Both the position numbers and the translations under genes were made by a program. The notes under the pieces are model-generated. The model was not told the origin of the DNA. It ran no database searches and saw only the letters and a program-made list of their open reading frames with translations. This document shows, piece after piece, positions 50,001 to 62,800 of a stretch of 64,000 nucleotides of DNA (positions are counted from its first letter, which is position 1; each line of letters opens with the position of its first letter). This stretch comes from Limanda limanda (taxonomy: Eukaryota > Chordata > Actinopteri > Pleuronectiformes > Pleuronectidae), in contig NC_083647.1 of assembly GCF_963576545.1 (NCBI RefSeq), positions 3,825,507-3,889,506 of the forward strand, written 5' to 3'.

Positions 50001-50804
50001 GGTGTCGAGGTGATTTTGTGGTGTGTCGCAGAGTCGCTACATATATAGTAGTCTTATAAGTATAACTATAACCTTTATTTAATCCAGTACATCACTCACA
50101 CACACACACTCTGGTATAATGCATTTCACGGTCACACAGAAGCCGGAGAGTAAACACACACACGTCGTCTCTGTTCCATTTAGACTGTATATTTACTCTG
50201 CATTACGAGGTTAATGAGGTGAAGCCTCTCTCTCTCTCTCTCTCTCTCTCTAATGGATCTCTACCTCTCTCGTCCCATACTTCTGTCTTTACTTCCCTCT
50301 CATCTCCGTCACCCTCTGTTTTCCTTCCTTCTCTCTCTCTCTCTCTCTCTCTGTCCTTCCTAGTGTCACTCTTTTGATCTCTGCTTTCTGAAAAATTACA
50401 ACTGAAAAATTACAACAACAATATGCATATAATGTATAATTTTACCAATTTTGAACCCTAGATGCTGAGGTTCAAATAGTAATGGACCAGTGCATCTAGA
50501 GACAACAAAGAATTAACTATAAACAAGTGCCTCTTGTGTCTGCCCAAGAACATTAATAAACCACAGTATAACCACTAAAACATTCTGTAAATATCACTAA
50601 ACATGGACCTCTCATCAGTAGCAAGAGTGATACACAATGCCCCTTATGATAACTCAGCAAAGGGAAACCAGATCTAGGCACACAAAATAAGACACTATCT
50701 CTTATCCTATTCTAGAGGAAGTATAGACCAGAGGGATAGACCAACCCCCCCCCGACGGCCAACACGCCACCGGGACCTGCACATCTCAGGAGGGAGGGGG
50801 CAGC

Positions 50805-50839
<35 letters not shown>

Positions 50840-53800
50840 GCGCCGTGGGTAGAGGCGTGCGAAGCCAACCTCCGCTGCTCAAGTAACGAGCCAGTTTGGA
50901 GAATGTATTGAAAATTGAAAATGCGCGCTCACATGTCTGCCTCCACTCGCTCATCATTGTCGAGTCCTCCTCGCTCGTCTCCCGGCGCACCTGCTGGGCT
51001 GGTGAACCCGGCACCACATAGGTCCGTCAGTTTGGCACATTTAGCAGCCTCCACCTCCAGAGACTTCAGCTTTTTTTCCCGATGCGTTTTTTACTCTTAT
51101 TATCCATTTTAAGTTTCTGTCTCAGCAGCAGCCCGTCCCGCGACTCCCCCCACCAATGCCATGAGGTCCCGCCCCACCCTGGTTTGTGTTGTGATTGACA
51201 GCACTGTCAGGGCTCTCTGAACCTGTCAGCCCATGATTGATTGACAATGACAAACAATAGACCAATAATATGTGTCGATGCTGGCAACACACTGCTAGCC
51301 CTCTGTAGCCAATTGGCCGGCCCAATTGGAGGGAATTTAGAGAGGAAGAAGAGAGAGAAAAAAAAAAAAACAACATAGCGGACCAGACCGGCCCACATCG
51401 GGTCAACGGCCCACCGGGACTATGCCCGGTATGCCAGATGGCCAGTCCACCCCTGGCGGGAGAGTATTTACCTGGTTAAATGAACTGCCTGTACTGCACT
51501 TTCACAGACATGAAGCTTTTTGTCATAATGAAAATTTCACTTGTCATTATAACACATATGTTTTGGTTGAGGAATTATGACGGACTTGTTTCACGCGTTC
51601 ACAGAAGTAGCATGCAGAGTACAAGCAGAGTACAAGCAGAGCAAATCTATGCACAAGCAGGGGCAATTCGATTGCTGAGCAGAGAGTTTCGGGTGAAAGC
51701 ATTACAAAATGTGAACGTGAAGCCAATAATTCCTGTCCTCAAAGTGAAAGACAATGTTTTAGAAGAAAGATAGGGGGAAAAAATATATAGTTGAGTCTTT
51801 TGACCTTGAGCCTAAGCCTGATATATTTATAATATAGTAATAATAAAGTAATAACATTTGCGGCCTAGTCCTTGTCCCCAACATCCCTGGATCATTTATT
51901 GTTTGACATCATTTTAAGTAAAACGTGCCATTCGTGAGTTTTTCAGAGTGGAAGTGCTCCATCCCTTTGCCTCTGCCATCACCAGCCAATCAAAACCTAC
52001 CTGTGATTCTGCTCCTGTTCCTGGTTTGGCTCTCCTTCTTCTTCTGTGCTGCTGGTAGAGCAGGAGTCGGGGTCAGCTACCAGAGCAGCGCCTCCCTGTG
52101 GTGAATACAGTGACACATCTGGCCTCCGCGCTGGCGAGGGAGGTGGGACTTTCATCCCGGCACTCTGATTGGCTAAACCTCCTTCAGCCTGGTTGGGGCA
52201 CACAGGTGCGTCTGGAGAACATGGCTTCCTCCTGGGTGGAGGGACTGGACGTGACGGTCTCTTCACTAATGACGGACACTGTGAACCAGATTTCAGTTTG
52301 TCCTCCTCTTTATCCATTTTGACCTCTTTTTCCCCCTTCTCGTCCTGCTTCTCACTCTTTTCTCTGTCTGTTTTTACCTCCTCTTGATTTTGGCTATTGC
52401 TCTCTTCTTCAACTCCCTCACTCAGCAGACCTGGTTTACATCCTGTTTTCTCTTGTCCTCTGTCTCCTCCCCCATTTTTCTCAGCTCTCCTGTCAGGATT
52501 TTGTCCCTTCTCTCTCTCCGTCCCCTCTCCTACCTCTTGGTCAGTGTTTTTCCTGGAGGAGGTGCGACGGAGAGGAGCAGGAGGCAGAGGCGGAGCACCA
52601 CGGCTCTGCGGGGGGACAGGAGGCCTCGACGGAGAAGGTGATGTTGACATTGACTTCCTCTCTTCTTTCTCCCCACCTCCTCCCCTTCCTTCCTCTTTTC
52701 TCACAGCTGCTAGAGTTAGAGAAGATGGAGGGTGAGGCGAGGGGGGGGAGGAGAAGAGGAGGCCCATCCCAGACCCTGAGCCAAGGCTGGGTGGGCGGGG
52801 TGGGGGGCGTTTGTATTTAATCTCCTGGTTGGTCGTGGTCTTGGACTGAGTTTTGTCCTCTTGGCTGTCTTTCTGTGGGGCTTCTCCATTCTGCAGGGAG
52901 GTGGCGATGTTTTGATTGGACACAGAGGAAGGGTTCAGGTTTTTGTTGGGGCTGTCCTCGACAGTGACCGGGTTGACGTACATGTACAGACTGTTCTGAT
53001 CCACAACCAGGTCCTGGTTCTTTGCCTGCTGGTGCAGCTCAGACATCCAGAAATCTGTAACACACGCAGCCAGTGTTGAAAAGTTGCTTTGAGCTCACAT
53101 ATCAGATGATGTATTAGCTTTATTATTATATACTTTTTGGTTTGTTCTTTAAAAAGAATATATCTCATATCATATTATATCACTGTTCTTTCATTGCTTA
53201 GGATCAACATTCATTGATGATCTTGTGCTGATTTTCCATTTTTCTTGGTGTTTTATGTGATATGTTTAAAGAAAGATGTCAAGATTTGTTTTTAAATACA
53301 ATTCATCATTTCAGAAGAATTGAGAAATAATTCTAGGTTCCTGAGAGGGATTCTTTCTTAGCTGGTTGCAGTGACTGAAGTGAGGTCTGTGTCACCTTGA
53401 GGTCGCCAGGAAACCAGAAGAGACAAAGACTTCCTGTCATTGCTCATTCATCTAACAGTCCTGCACATAGCACCACATAAAACAGATATTTACCCTGTGT
53501 CTTTTACACTGATTAAATGAAATATATAATGTTCATGTTTGATCTTAAAGAGTAATTGAACAGATTATGAGAGCAAGGCTGAATATTTCCTCCTAAAGTT
53601 GTTATGCTAGGCTAAACTATCAGTCACCCATAGATTGACATTTAACTGGAAGTTTTGAGAACAGTATCAGTATTGTCAACGTACCACTCTAACTCTCATG
53701 ATTAAAACTCCAGAACATTCAACTACTTTTAAGGGATATCTAGAAACTTTAATTATCGTACAGAAGATTTTTTTACAATTACATAGAACCTTCTTATGTC

Positions 53801-56800
53801 CAATAGGTCCTGTAAATGTGATATAATGCTTACATTATACATCGTATACTCTGGTTATCCATGCTGGTTTTTCTCATGTCATATATTTTACCTGACTTGT
53901 CTCAGCGCCATTCAGTCCATTCATTGTGAGTCTGTATGTTTTTATTCAGGCTGTCCTTCACTTTGCTTTGAAACGTCTCTGTCAAGTAGGGCTTTTAGCG
54001 TGAATCCTTTTATTTATTTCACCACTGTATCTTGTTCTCAGCAAAGACCCAACTTCAGTGCACTAATGATGTAGATTTATCTACCTGCACCCAAAGAAGA
54101 GATGACCTCCAGCTCCTCTTTCTTAGTTGCCGTGGTAATGGCCCGGGGTAACCTCAGTCGGACAGTCAGGATGTCCCTGATTGGTGGATTCAATTAGCCA
54201 GCATTCAGCGTAAGCAGGGAATATTCTGACATAACACGCTGTCATGGCATTTGTGTGTGTGTGTGTATGTGTGTATGTGCCCCAGTTTATTTCAATGTGT
54301 GTTATGTAATTTCCAAGGCACTTTGTGTCAGTTTTTCCTCAATGTATGTATATGTATGTGTGTACATTCATATAGACATGTGTGTGTATGTATGTTTATG
54401 TATTGTGCATATAAAGTATGTATGCTGCATACTTGAGTGGAATATATTGCTCATTATATGTGATCTGATTTGAATCTATTGAAACTTATGGACAATCACA
54501 TTTTGCTTAAGCTAATAAAACAAACAATTAGAAATGTTGTAGTATAGTGCCAAATCACAACATACAGTATATCAAGGCACTTTAAACAGTAAGGTAGAGA
54601 ATTTACAGATATATTGTATAGATAACATTTCTGTGTTTGATATGCGTGTGTGTGTGTATTTTACCTGCTGGCGGAGTAGAAGGAGATCAGTTTGAAGATG
54701 TCATCAAACACCAGCGAGGAACCATCTAAATGAACAACTGGGACGGAACATATTTCAAGAATTAACTCTAACTGCTCCAACAAGTCAGCTTAGCTCAGAC
54801 AGGCACCTTCTGCATTTTCTATTTATACCACTTGAAACTTGAATAGCAGAACCTTAGAGCTTTGTTGTGTATCACATACATGTCTTGTGATGCTTGACCA
54901 TCAGACTGTGTACGAGCGGCACCCCCTGGTCATCTGGCAGGCGTACTGACAGTGTGAGTTCCTTGTCCTCTGTGCTGTGAACCAGGAAGGCCTGCAAATG
55001 TCAGCATGAGCACATGACATAGACAAATGAAACGTCAGATTTTAAATATAGTGCATGTAACATACAGCACAAACATACATTTCTTATAAAAAACAATTCC
55101 AAAATATTGTTTTACATTTACGTATAACTACTGCAGCTGAAACTATGAAGTCTGACTGTCTGCATGGATGGTAAAAACCTTATAGACGATGACCTAAGCA
55201 TGCGGCAAATAGTGTTGCACACAGGTATACAATACAGCAATGGAGCAAAATACCAATTCAGAAATATCTCATGTTATTATGAGGAGTATGAAGGGAAACT
55301 CTACTTTGACTTGATAAGATAGGGATTTAGCCATGAAGAGGTGTGTGCTCTCAAAGCGCTCTTCTAGTCGTAGTAATAGAATAATAATATTCATTCTGAA
55401 TCCAAAATATAATAAGCTTCCAGTTTCATCTATATTAATTAATGTGAGTGCCTTAAACCAGCCTGATACACCAGTAAAGGGTCACATCACTTCACCTGTA
55501 TTCAGACTCAACAGACAAAGCAGGCAAGGATGAGCAAAAGGTGAAGTCAGGGTGAGAAGGTAGTGACCGTTTTAGCCTGCCTTTACAAAAAGAAACAGGC
55601 AAGTAAAAATAGATAAGTAACGGTGGAAAGCTATACAGCCTGGAAATCACCACACACAGTCTGACAGCGACTGAAGGAATGGGTTGGTTTATAGATATAC
55701 TCAAGGAGCTGGTTTAGAAGCAGGCGAGTAAGTGGACAGAGAAGAGACAGGTGGCTGAAAAACAGGAAGGACTGGAGTTAGTGGAGGATAGCAGGAAGCA
55801 GCAGCATCTGAAATAACTAGAGCACATGTACCATAGCAAGGGACAGGTAGAGAATCAATAAATGAATGCACAAAATAACTGAGACAACTTATGGCCACTA
55901 GCAACAACAACTGCACTGGCATTGCACAGTAGACTGTAGCTCTAAAAACTGCTTCGATGTTGTGTCTGAGAAAGTGTACATTGAGTACATGTTAAATGTG
56001 ATGTATGCTGGTAAATTTTCAGACAGTTTCCTATACTGATGGGGCTTGAATGTGCACTTAAAGCAACACTATAGAATCTTTAAACTAACAATAGCAGCTT
56101 CAAAACAACCTGCAGGCTTGTTTTAGCTCTATGCAACTTTACGAAGTGTGTAACAGACTGAAGCTGAACCAGAAATGTCTATGTCTGCTGAATGCTCTAC
56201 ATATTGGTGCAATCCCTTGTCTGAATGTTCAGGACATCTTCCTGTTGAAGAATCTCCTGTTGCATTCTTCGTATGTTAAACGGAAAGTCCAGAAAATATC
56301 TACATAATATGTTTGGGAGTTAATCTCTTTTCTATCTCGTGATAGTCGCAGCGGAAGTGGCTAGAATCATGCCAAGCAGCTTAACTGTCGATATGTTAGA
56401 CAGTCCTATTTACAATAATCAGCCAGGAAACCTTTAAAATATGAAGAGTTCTAAACAGTCAATCAATCAATCAATCACATTTGATTTGTATAGCCCATAT
56501 TCACAAATCACAATTTGTCTCATAGGGCTTTAACATGGTGTGACATCCTCTGTCCTTAACCCTCATCAAGAGTAAGGAAAAACTACTAAAAACCCTTTTA
56601 ACAGGTAAAAATACGTAGAAACCTCAGAGAGAGCCACATGTGAGGGATCCCTCTCCCAGGACGGACAGAAGTGCAATAGATGTCAAGTGTACTATACATC
56701 AAGCAGTCCTGCTGCAATCATAGTCTATGGTCAGCAGCCAGCAAGATCATGATCCACCATCAAGATCGGATTCCATGATAGTCCACAGTCATTGTACACT

Positions 56801-59800
56801 GCCCCCAGTTAGGATCCATCATCAGCTGCCACCTCTGTCGACACTGAGCTTCTCTGTTATGTGGTAAACATGTCAGAACCAGACTGGGTTCTTAAACCAA
56901 TTTTGTATTCTCTTGTTCAGAGCCATTTTCTGCTTTGATTTTGTTTTACAGTTTTGTTCAGAGTTCTCAGAGTTTGGTATATTTGTTACAGCCGCAGCGC
57001 TTCTGTTTCAGGAAGCCTGGGATCATGGGAATATCCACCGTTCGGTTGTATATCAGCTAAGTCAGTGGGATTACGCAGTCACGCTCCGTTCAACACACTG
57101 ATAAGTTTAGCCACGTAATCTCCCAGACACCGAGCCTAACAGACTTAATCACCATAATTGGCTGCAGAGGGCCGTGTTACTCTGTAAAGGTTAAAGAGTA
57201 TTGCTTTGAGTGCTCAAGATGACAGGTGTTGGATTTTTGACAAACCCAAGATATGCTATGTTTGTTAATATGTCAATGTGAAAAAAGTAAATAGTAAGTT
57301 AACAGTAAATAGAGGCTAAACAGCACATTCTGCTGTCTGCTCATTGTCTGGAAGATTAGTTGACAAGTTGTCTCTTTGAACATGCTCCAATCAGGGCTGA
57401 GACAGCTTTCTTTGGTCAGACCCTGACCTGTTTGTGGTAATAAAATAAATGAGTCATTAAGGCATTTAAAACTGGAATGATATTTAATTCAGAGATAACT
57501 CGAATTCAAAGATTTGAGGCAACCACAACAAGTTTGTGTGTGTCTGGGTGTGTATGTTTGTGTGTGTGTGACCCACCCCATCTGTCTCTTTTTCCATTAT
57601 ACTCGAAGCTTGGTCCTGGCTGAGTCCTTTGGGCTGCCATACTGAGGTGCTCCTGACCAGGCGATCGATAGGACTCAGTAATGATGGAGGAGTTGGAGAG
57701 ATGGACGGGACAACAGGGGTAGGTGGAGGGGGTAATGAGGAAGTGGAGGAGGATGAGACAGTGGGCGAGGATGGAGGAACAGGGGAATAAGGAGTCATAG
57801 TAGGAGTAGGATCACTAGACACAGTTGACTGTAGAGACACCAGAGGAGGAGGAGGGACTGGAGTGGGGGAGAGAGGAGGCAGAAAAGTTGGTGGAAGGTG
57901 GTTGGAGGGGAGAGATGGAGGACCAGAGGGAGGAGGAGGATTGGAGGAGAGAGGGGGAGGAGGTTTGGAGACAGGTGGGAGAGGAGGAGGTAGGGACGGA
58001 GGTGTGGATGGAGGTAGAGGAGGTCGAGAGGGGAGCTGGGTGGACTTTGCTGTAGGAGGCAGCGGCTTGGGTCGACATGGACGGGCAGGAAGGTTCAATG
58101 GCAGCAAGGTTGGAGATAGGGGAGAAGATGAGGGGATGGACGCTGTATCAAGTGGTCCTGTCAGAGCACTTGTCTGGCTGTAAAAGAAAGAAAGGCAAAA
58201 GGTCAGTGGTGGAAACTTGCAGAGGACTGATTTCATCTTAACTTTAGTTTGCTCTAGAAACAGCCCTCTGGTTGATGCTGTTTTCCTTTCCCTCTCCTGT
58301 CTCTTGCTCTCTGCTAAGCAGTTTTGAACCTGCACTGACAGATTGTTTTCATCACTTATAGGCAGAAGAACAAGCTGTGAAAAAACAACATTGACCCATT
58401 ATCACCTTTACAAGTTGTTGGACATGCTACTTAATAGCTGCCAGCTGTGCTCTGACCTTTCTGTTCTTTGGACATGCAGTAAAAACGTTAGTTATTAACA
58501 TAATAAGGTTATATGAATTCTGGATTACCACCAGACGACGGTGCACTGCACTGGATATTTGCTTCTTGCGTACATGCAGCTTAAGTAGTTATACCATCAA
58601 AGTTACCTGTGACCATATGATGGCATGGTGTGCATGCCCCAGTATATAACCCTCATGTCATTACGTAATCTGTTCCTCCAGAATCTTCTTGCCCAGATTC
58701 CGAGTGAGAAGCAGCTCTGGCGGTCATCCAGAATTCAAAGAACAGTAGTCATGTTCGTAGCTCTTGTTCTATCCCGTTTTTCCTGACCACCAGACGGGGT
58801 GCTGTCACAACTGGATTACTTAGACCAGCCAGGTCACCAGAAATGCTCACTTTTCTAAATGGCGAAAATCATTGACAGGATGGCTGTTGCCACTGCATGA
58901 GAAGCAACAACATTCACATAGTAATACCGAGCAAAAGTTCATGAAGACTCCCAGGTTACTGCAGCACACTTGCAAAGAGACCCCTCTTAAGACTGCCCAA
59001 GATGTGGAAACACTTTGAGTAGAGTGAAAGCTCACATTACTTGGTGTAGATAGGCAACCTATAAGCATGGAGGTTCATCTGTCTTGCAAGCCCAATAGCA
59101 AACAATGAGTTTGTCAGACTAACGTACGCTCAGTGGCCTCCAGAGATTCCTTGAAGAGCTCTTGCGCTCCCTCCAGCCCTCAAACCCGGTGTAACAGGCC
59201 ATAGTATACCCCCCGTCCGGACTATACCTGGGGTTAAAGGGGCCTAGGCTAGATTATACCCTGGGTATATTATGGCCTAGGCCAATTCATACCCCTCAGG
59301 CCAGATTATACCCCCATGATATCAGTATTGTTGAGTGATATACACAAGAATTACTTAATTTTTCAACATTTTATTGGGGGTTCAGCTTTGTCAGGTGAAT
59401 TAAGTGAGAAAGCTTACTGACTTAAATCTTAAAACTTTAAAACATAGACTTTTATTGCTTCAGAAAAACAGAAAAAATATTAGACTTCCACAAAGATATA
59501 ACGGACGATGAATTGCAGCACTAACCCTCAGGTTACGAAACTACCAGCGAATAGCATAATCTGACCTGCAACCACCTGTCCCATTGCAAGAACATTGAAG
59601 GAACAGATTGTTTGATGACGTGAAGATTATATACTAGGTCATTCACCCCACGTCAACATATGGTGCCGGGTGACTTTGTTGGTATAACTACTCGACCTGC
59701 ACGTATGCGAGATGGAGCTATCCAGTGCGAAAGCACCACCGTCGGGCGGCCAGGAAGAATGAAATAGAACAGCTGCTGTAAGTGAAACTGAGAAAAATGA

Positions 59801-62800
59801 TAAAACTGAAACCGTGAGCTAAAAGAAAAAAGCTGTTGAACTGTTGGAAAATGCAATTTGGATAATTCTCTGAGGTTTTCGGAGCCTAATGCTAGTAACA
59901 CTTTTCAAGTTATACATAGTTAACTACACATATTTCATTAATGAACCTGCAAAATTGGGTTACAAATAGATACTTTAAAAAAAAGATGTGGGGAACCTTC
60001 AGTTGTAGATGGCCTGCACAACAATTCATTAATACGAAAACAATCATATTCAGTAAGACATAGCAGACTATGAAGCTCCTTTTGGCTGTATATTTGTCAG
60101 GTCATATTCAGGATGAATGAAACACACATATTATGGGACATATTACCTATTGTCAATAAAAATACATAATGGCAACTTTCACGAAAAGAAGTCGATGTTG
60201 TATTTTCCAGGAATTAAACTAATTATCAATTTCTCTGTGAAGTAAAACACAAGCCAGCGTGATTAGTCTGTAAGGAACTGAATGAGTTGCAGGGACAAAT
60301 GTTCTCTAAAATCGTCCAACCAGCTGCAATAACTTGGGGTTAGGGTTAGGGTAACTTGGTGTTACTGATACTAGTTTGTTTTAAACCACAATCCTGTGAT
60401 AATGCTCTGAAAACTTCAGAATTATTCATCGTCATTACTGTCTCCTCCTCAAGCAGTTTTACAATATACTGTTTCATCGTTTGTGTGCTGGGCGTTGAGT
60501 GCAGAGCTTTTTTATATTCAGGTGCAGAGTGAAGTTAAAAAAAAATTCTGTTCATCCTACCTAGTTTATCTGCAATTAAGATTTTCAAGTCAATGATTTT
60601 CATAAAATGTAACTGAATTCACCATGTGTGTGCCTTATGTTTAACTTTGAATGATTTACTGAATTTCTGTTATCTTTTCATACATTGCAAAATTTTTCAG
60701 TGGTCTGTTAGGCAATCAATACAACCTTCAAACCCAAATTCACACCTTTCAAAATAAAAGCTCTGTTATTCGCCTTCATATAAAGCATTGTAGTAACAAA
60801 ACTTTGTAGACAAATTGCCATTGATGAAGTGATTGTTGTTGAATGTTGCTGACATGACATAGATCAGCACCGCTGACTCTGTATAACTTCAAATGGTGAC
60901 AAAAAAAATCCAGTTTCATTATTAAACTAATCTGGTAGTGATTTGACCCCCATTTTGACTGCTGTATTTTATCCAAGGATGCAGATGATTTTTTTTTTAC
61001 TGAGACTGAAGTAAAGAATAGATCTTCATCATCATGATCCTCATCATCTCATTCCTCATCATGAGCAACATCATCATCATCATCAGCACCACTACCATCT
61101 GACATCAGACACCTCACAAAAGAGAAGCCAGTCCAGCCATCACATCAGAGAGGTTAGTTATATATATATACATGTGTGTGTGGGTATTGTGGTCTGTAAT
61201 AATTTAGTATGGTTTTTAAATGATGTTATGAAATTACCCTTGATAGGAAAAAAGGTTCCACCCCTGACCTATAATTCCTGAAACATCTCTGTAGCTTCTC
61301 TGTGTTTAAAAAAGAAAGAAAATCAAAATCAAAATGTATTGTGGGAAACCACCACAGTAAATCCCATGATCCATTTCTGGGCCTCATAGCCAGCAGCTAG
61401 TCACTGGTATGAAAGGGCAGTGTATGACGTAACCATTGTATAGATACCTTAAGCTATATTAAGCAAATTCAACAGAAGGCTGTTAAATGGATAAATCAGA
61501 CACAATACATAAACTGAATGTTCAAAAGTTCCAATAGAGGAAAAGACTATACGTTTCTTGTCCAGGGGGTGGATCCAGGAATGCCGGCCTCAGCTGAAAT
61601 CTTAATTCCCCCTGTCTGTTCAGTGGTCTTTTATTTATGTTTTTCAAACTTACTAACAGTGAAAACAAAAAATATGACAAAAAGCTTTTTCTAAGTTCAA
61701 AATATGCTTGAACAAGTGACATATTTAAATATGTGTGGCTATGCTTAAAGCTATGGAGCTAACAGTAAAGACGTAATGACTTAAATGAACCAGGAATTGA
61801 GCATGGATATTGGAAATAGTATTATGGTAAATGGTAAATGGATTTGTATTTATATAGCGCTTTTCTAGTCTGATGATGACCACTCAAAGCGCTTTACAGT
61901 ACAGTTACACATTCACCCATTCACGCACACATTCATACAGTGCATCTACTTGCAGCACTTTGTTATTCTATGGGGGGCTACTGAGGGTTCAGTATCTTGC
62001 CCAAGGACACTTCGGCATGCTGATGGTTCAGACTGGGGATCGAACCGCCGACCTTCAGGTTGGAGGACGACCACTCTACCCCTCAGCCACAGCCGCTTTA
62101 TTAGCCCCTTTGTGTAAATTGTGGCCCTTCATGGTCCCTGGTTTGGAATAATATTCAATTGGCCACTGTTTTTGTCCTATTTTGACAAATCTAAACACTG
62201 AGTAAATTACACAACTGTAAAAAAAAAAAAGAAGAAGTGCGGTTTGAGTTAGACATTACTGGTTCACAGAGAAAAAAACAGTATAAGTGTTATGTCAGCT
62301 ATATTTTAGAGTTAGCATTGCAATAAAAACTGCAGTTCTCGGTAAAAAAAGGTCCAAAGGCTTAAAGACCATTTGTTTAAAGCGTAAAGGAGCTCTCTGT
62401 GCAGTTCTCTCAACAGAACATTCACTTTACTCAGTGATGGAATGAATCCGTTCGACTGAAGTATTTGACGGATGTATTGTACACAGTAAAACTTTGAGGT
62501 ACTTTATGTACTTGACTTGAGCATTGCAATTTCCTGCTATTTATACTTCTTCTCTGCAACAATTCAAAGAGCTATGTTGTTTTTAATTTGAATGAATTAA
62601 GTTTAAATTTGCTCAACATCAAGCAACAATAACAGTCAAATGTTAACTTAACTCTCTTGCTACAATGAGTTTTTTCATACTATCAAGTTCATCTAGTATA
62701 GCCGAGGAGTTGCACAAGCAAAAACAGAACCCAAACATACATACCCATACACATTGCCTGAGCACCATCACTGAAACAAAGTCTAAAGGTTCAAAGATTA

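Larger units (their letters stand above)
41483..50041 (+). mobile_element. Nearly intact Ty3/Gypsy LTR retrotransposon, 8.56 kb
   Basis: Two direct LTRs (41483-42479 and 49046-50041) enclose a primer-binding site, gag, pol and a purine-rich tract. The pol order is protease, reverse transcriptase, RNase H, integrase, which with the YLDD motif indicates Ty3/Gypsy. There is no envelope-like third frame in the 235 bases after pol. The flanks show tata on both sides (41479-41482 and 50042-50045), consistent with a 4-bp target duplication but ambiguous because the site is TA-rich. It lies in rin3 intron 6 in the opposite orientation to rin3. The near-identity of the LTRs shows a very recent insertion. 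Confidence 0.93.

Noticed and set aside
51480..51773. 97-codon plus-strand frame
   Set aside because: Repeat-like sequence (tandem gagtacaagca words), no domain, no splice context.
52098..52820. Several plus-strand frames
   Set aside because: Antisense shadows of rin3 exon 6.
57825..58183. Glycine/glutamate-rich plus-strand frames of 76 and 106 codons
   Set aside because: Antisense shadow of the proline-rich rin3 exon 2.
59650..59760. GC-rich folded-looking segment as a possible HDV-like ribozyme
   Set aside because: I could not lay out the double-pseudoknot pairing; no support beyond base composition.
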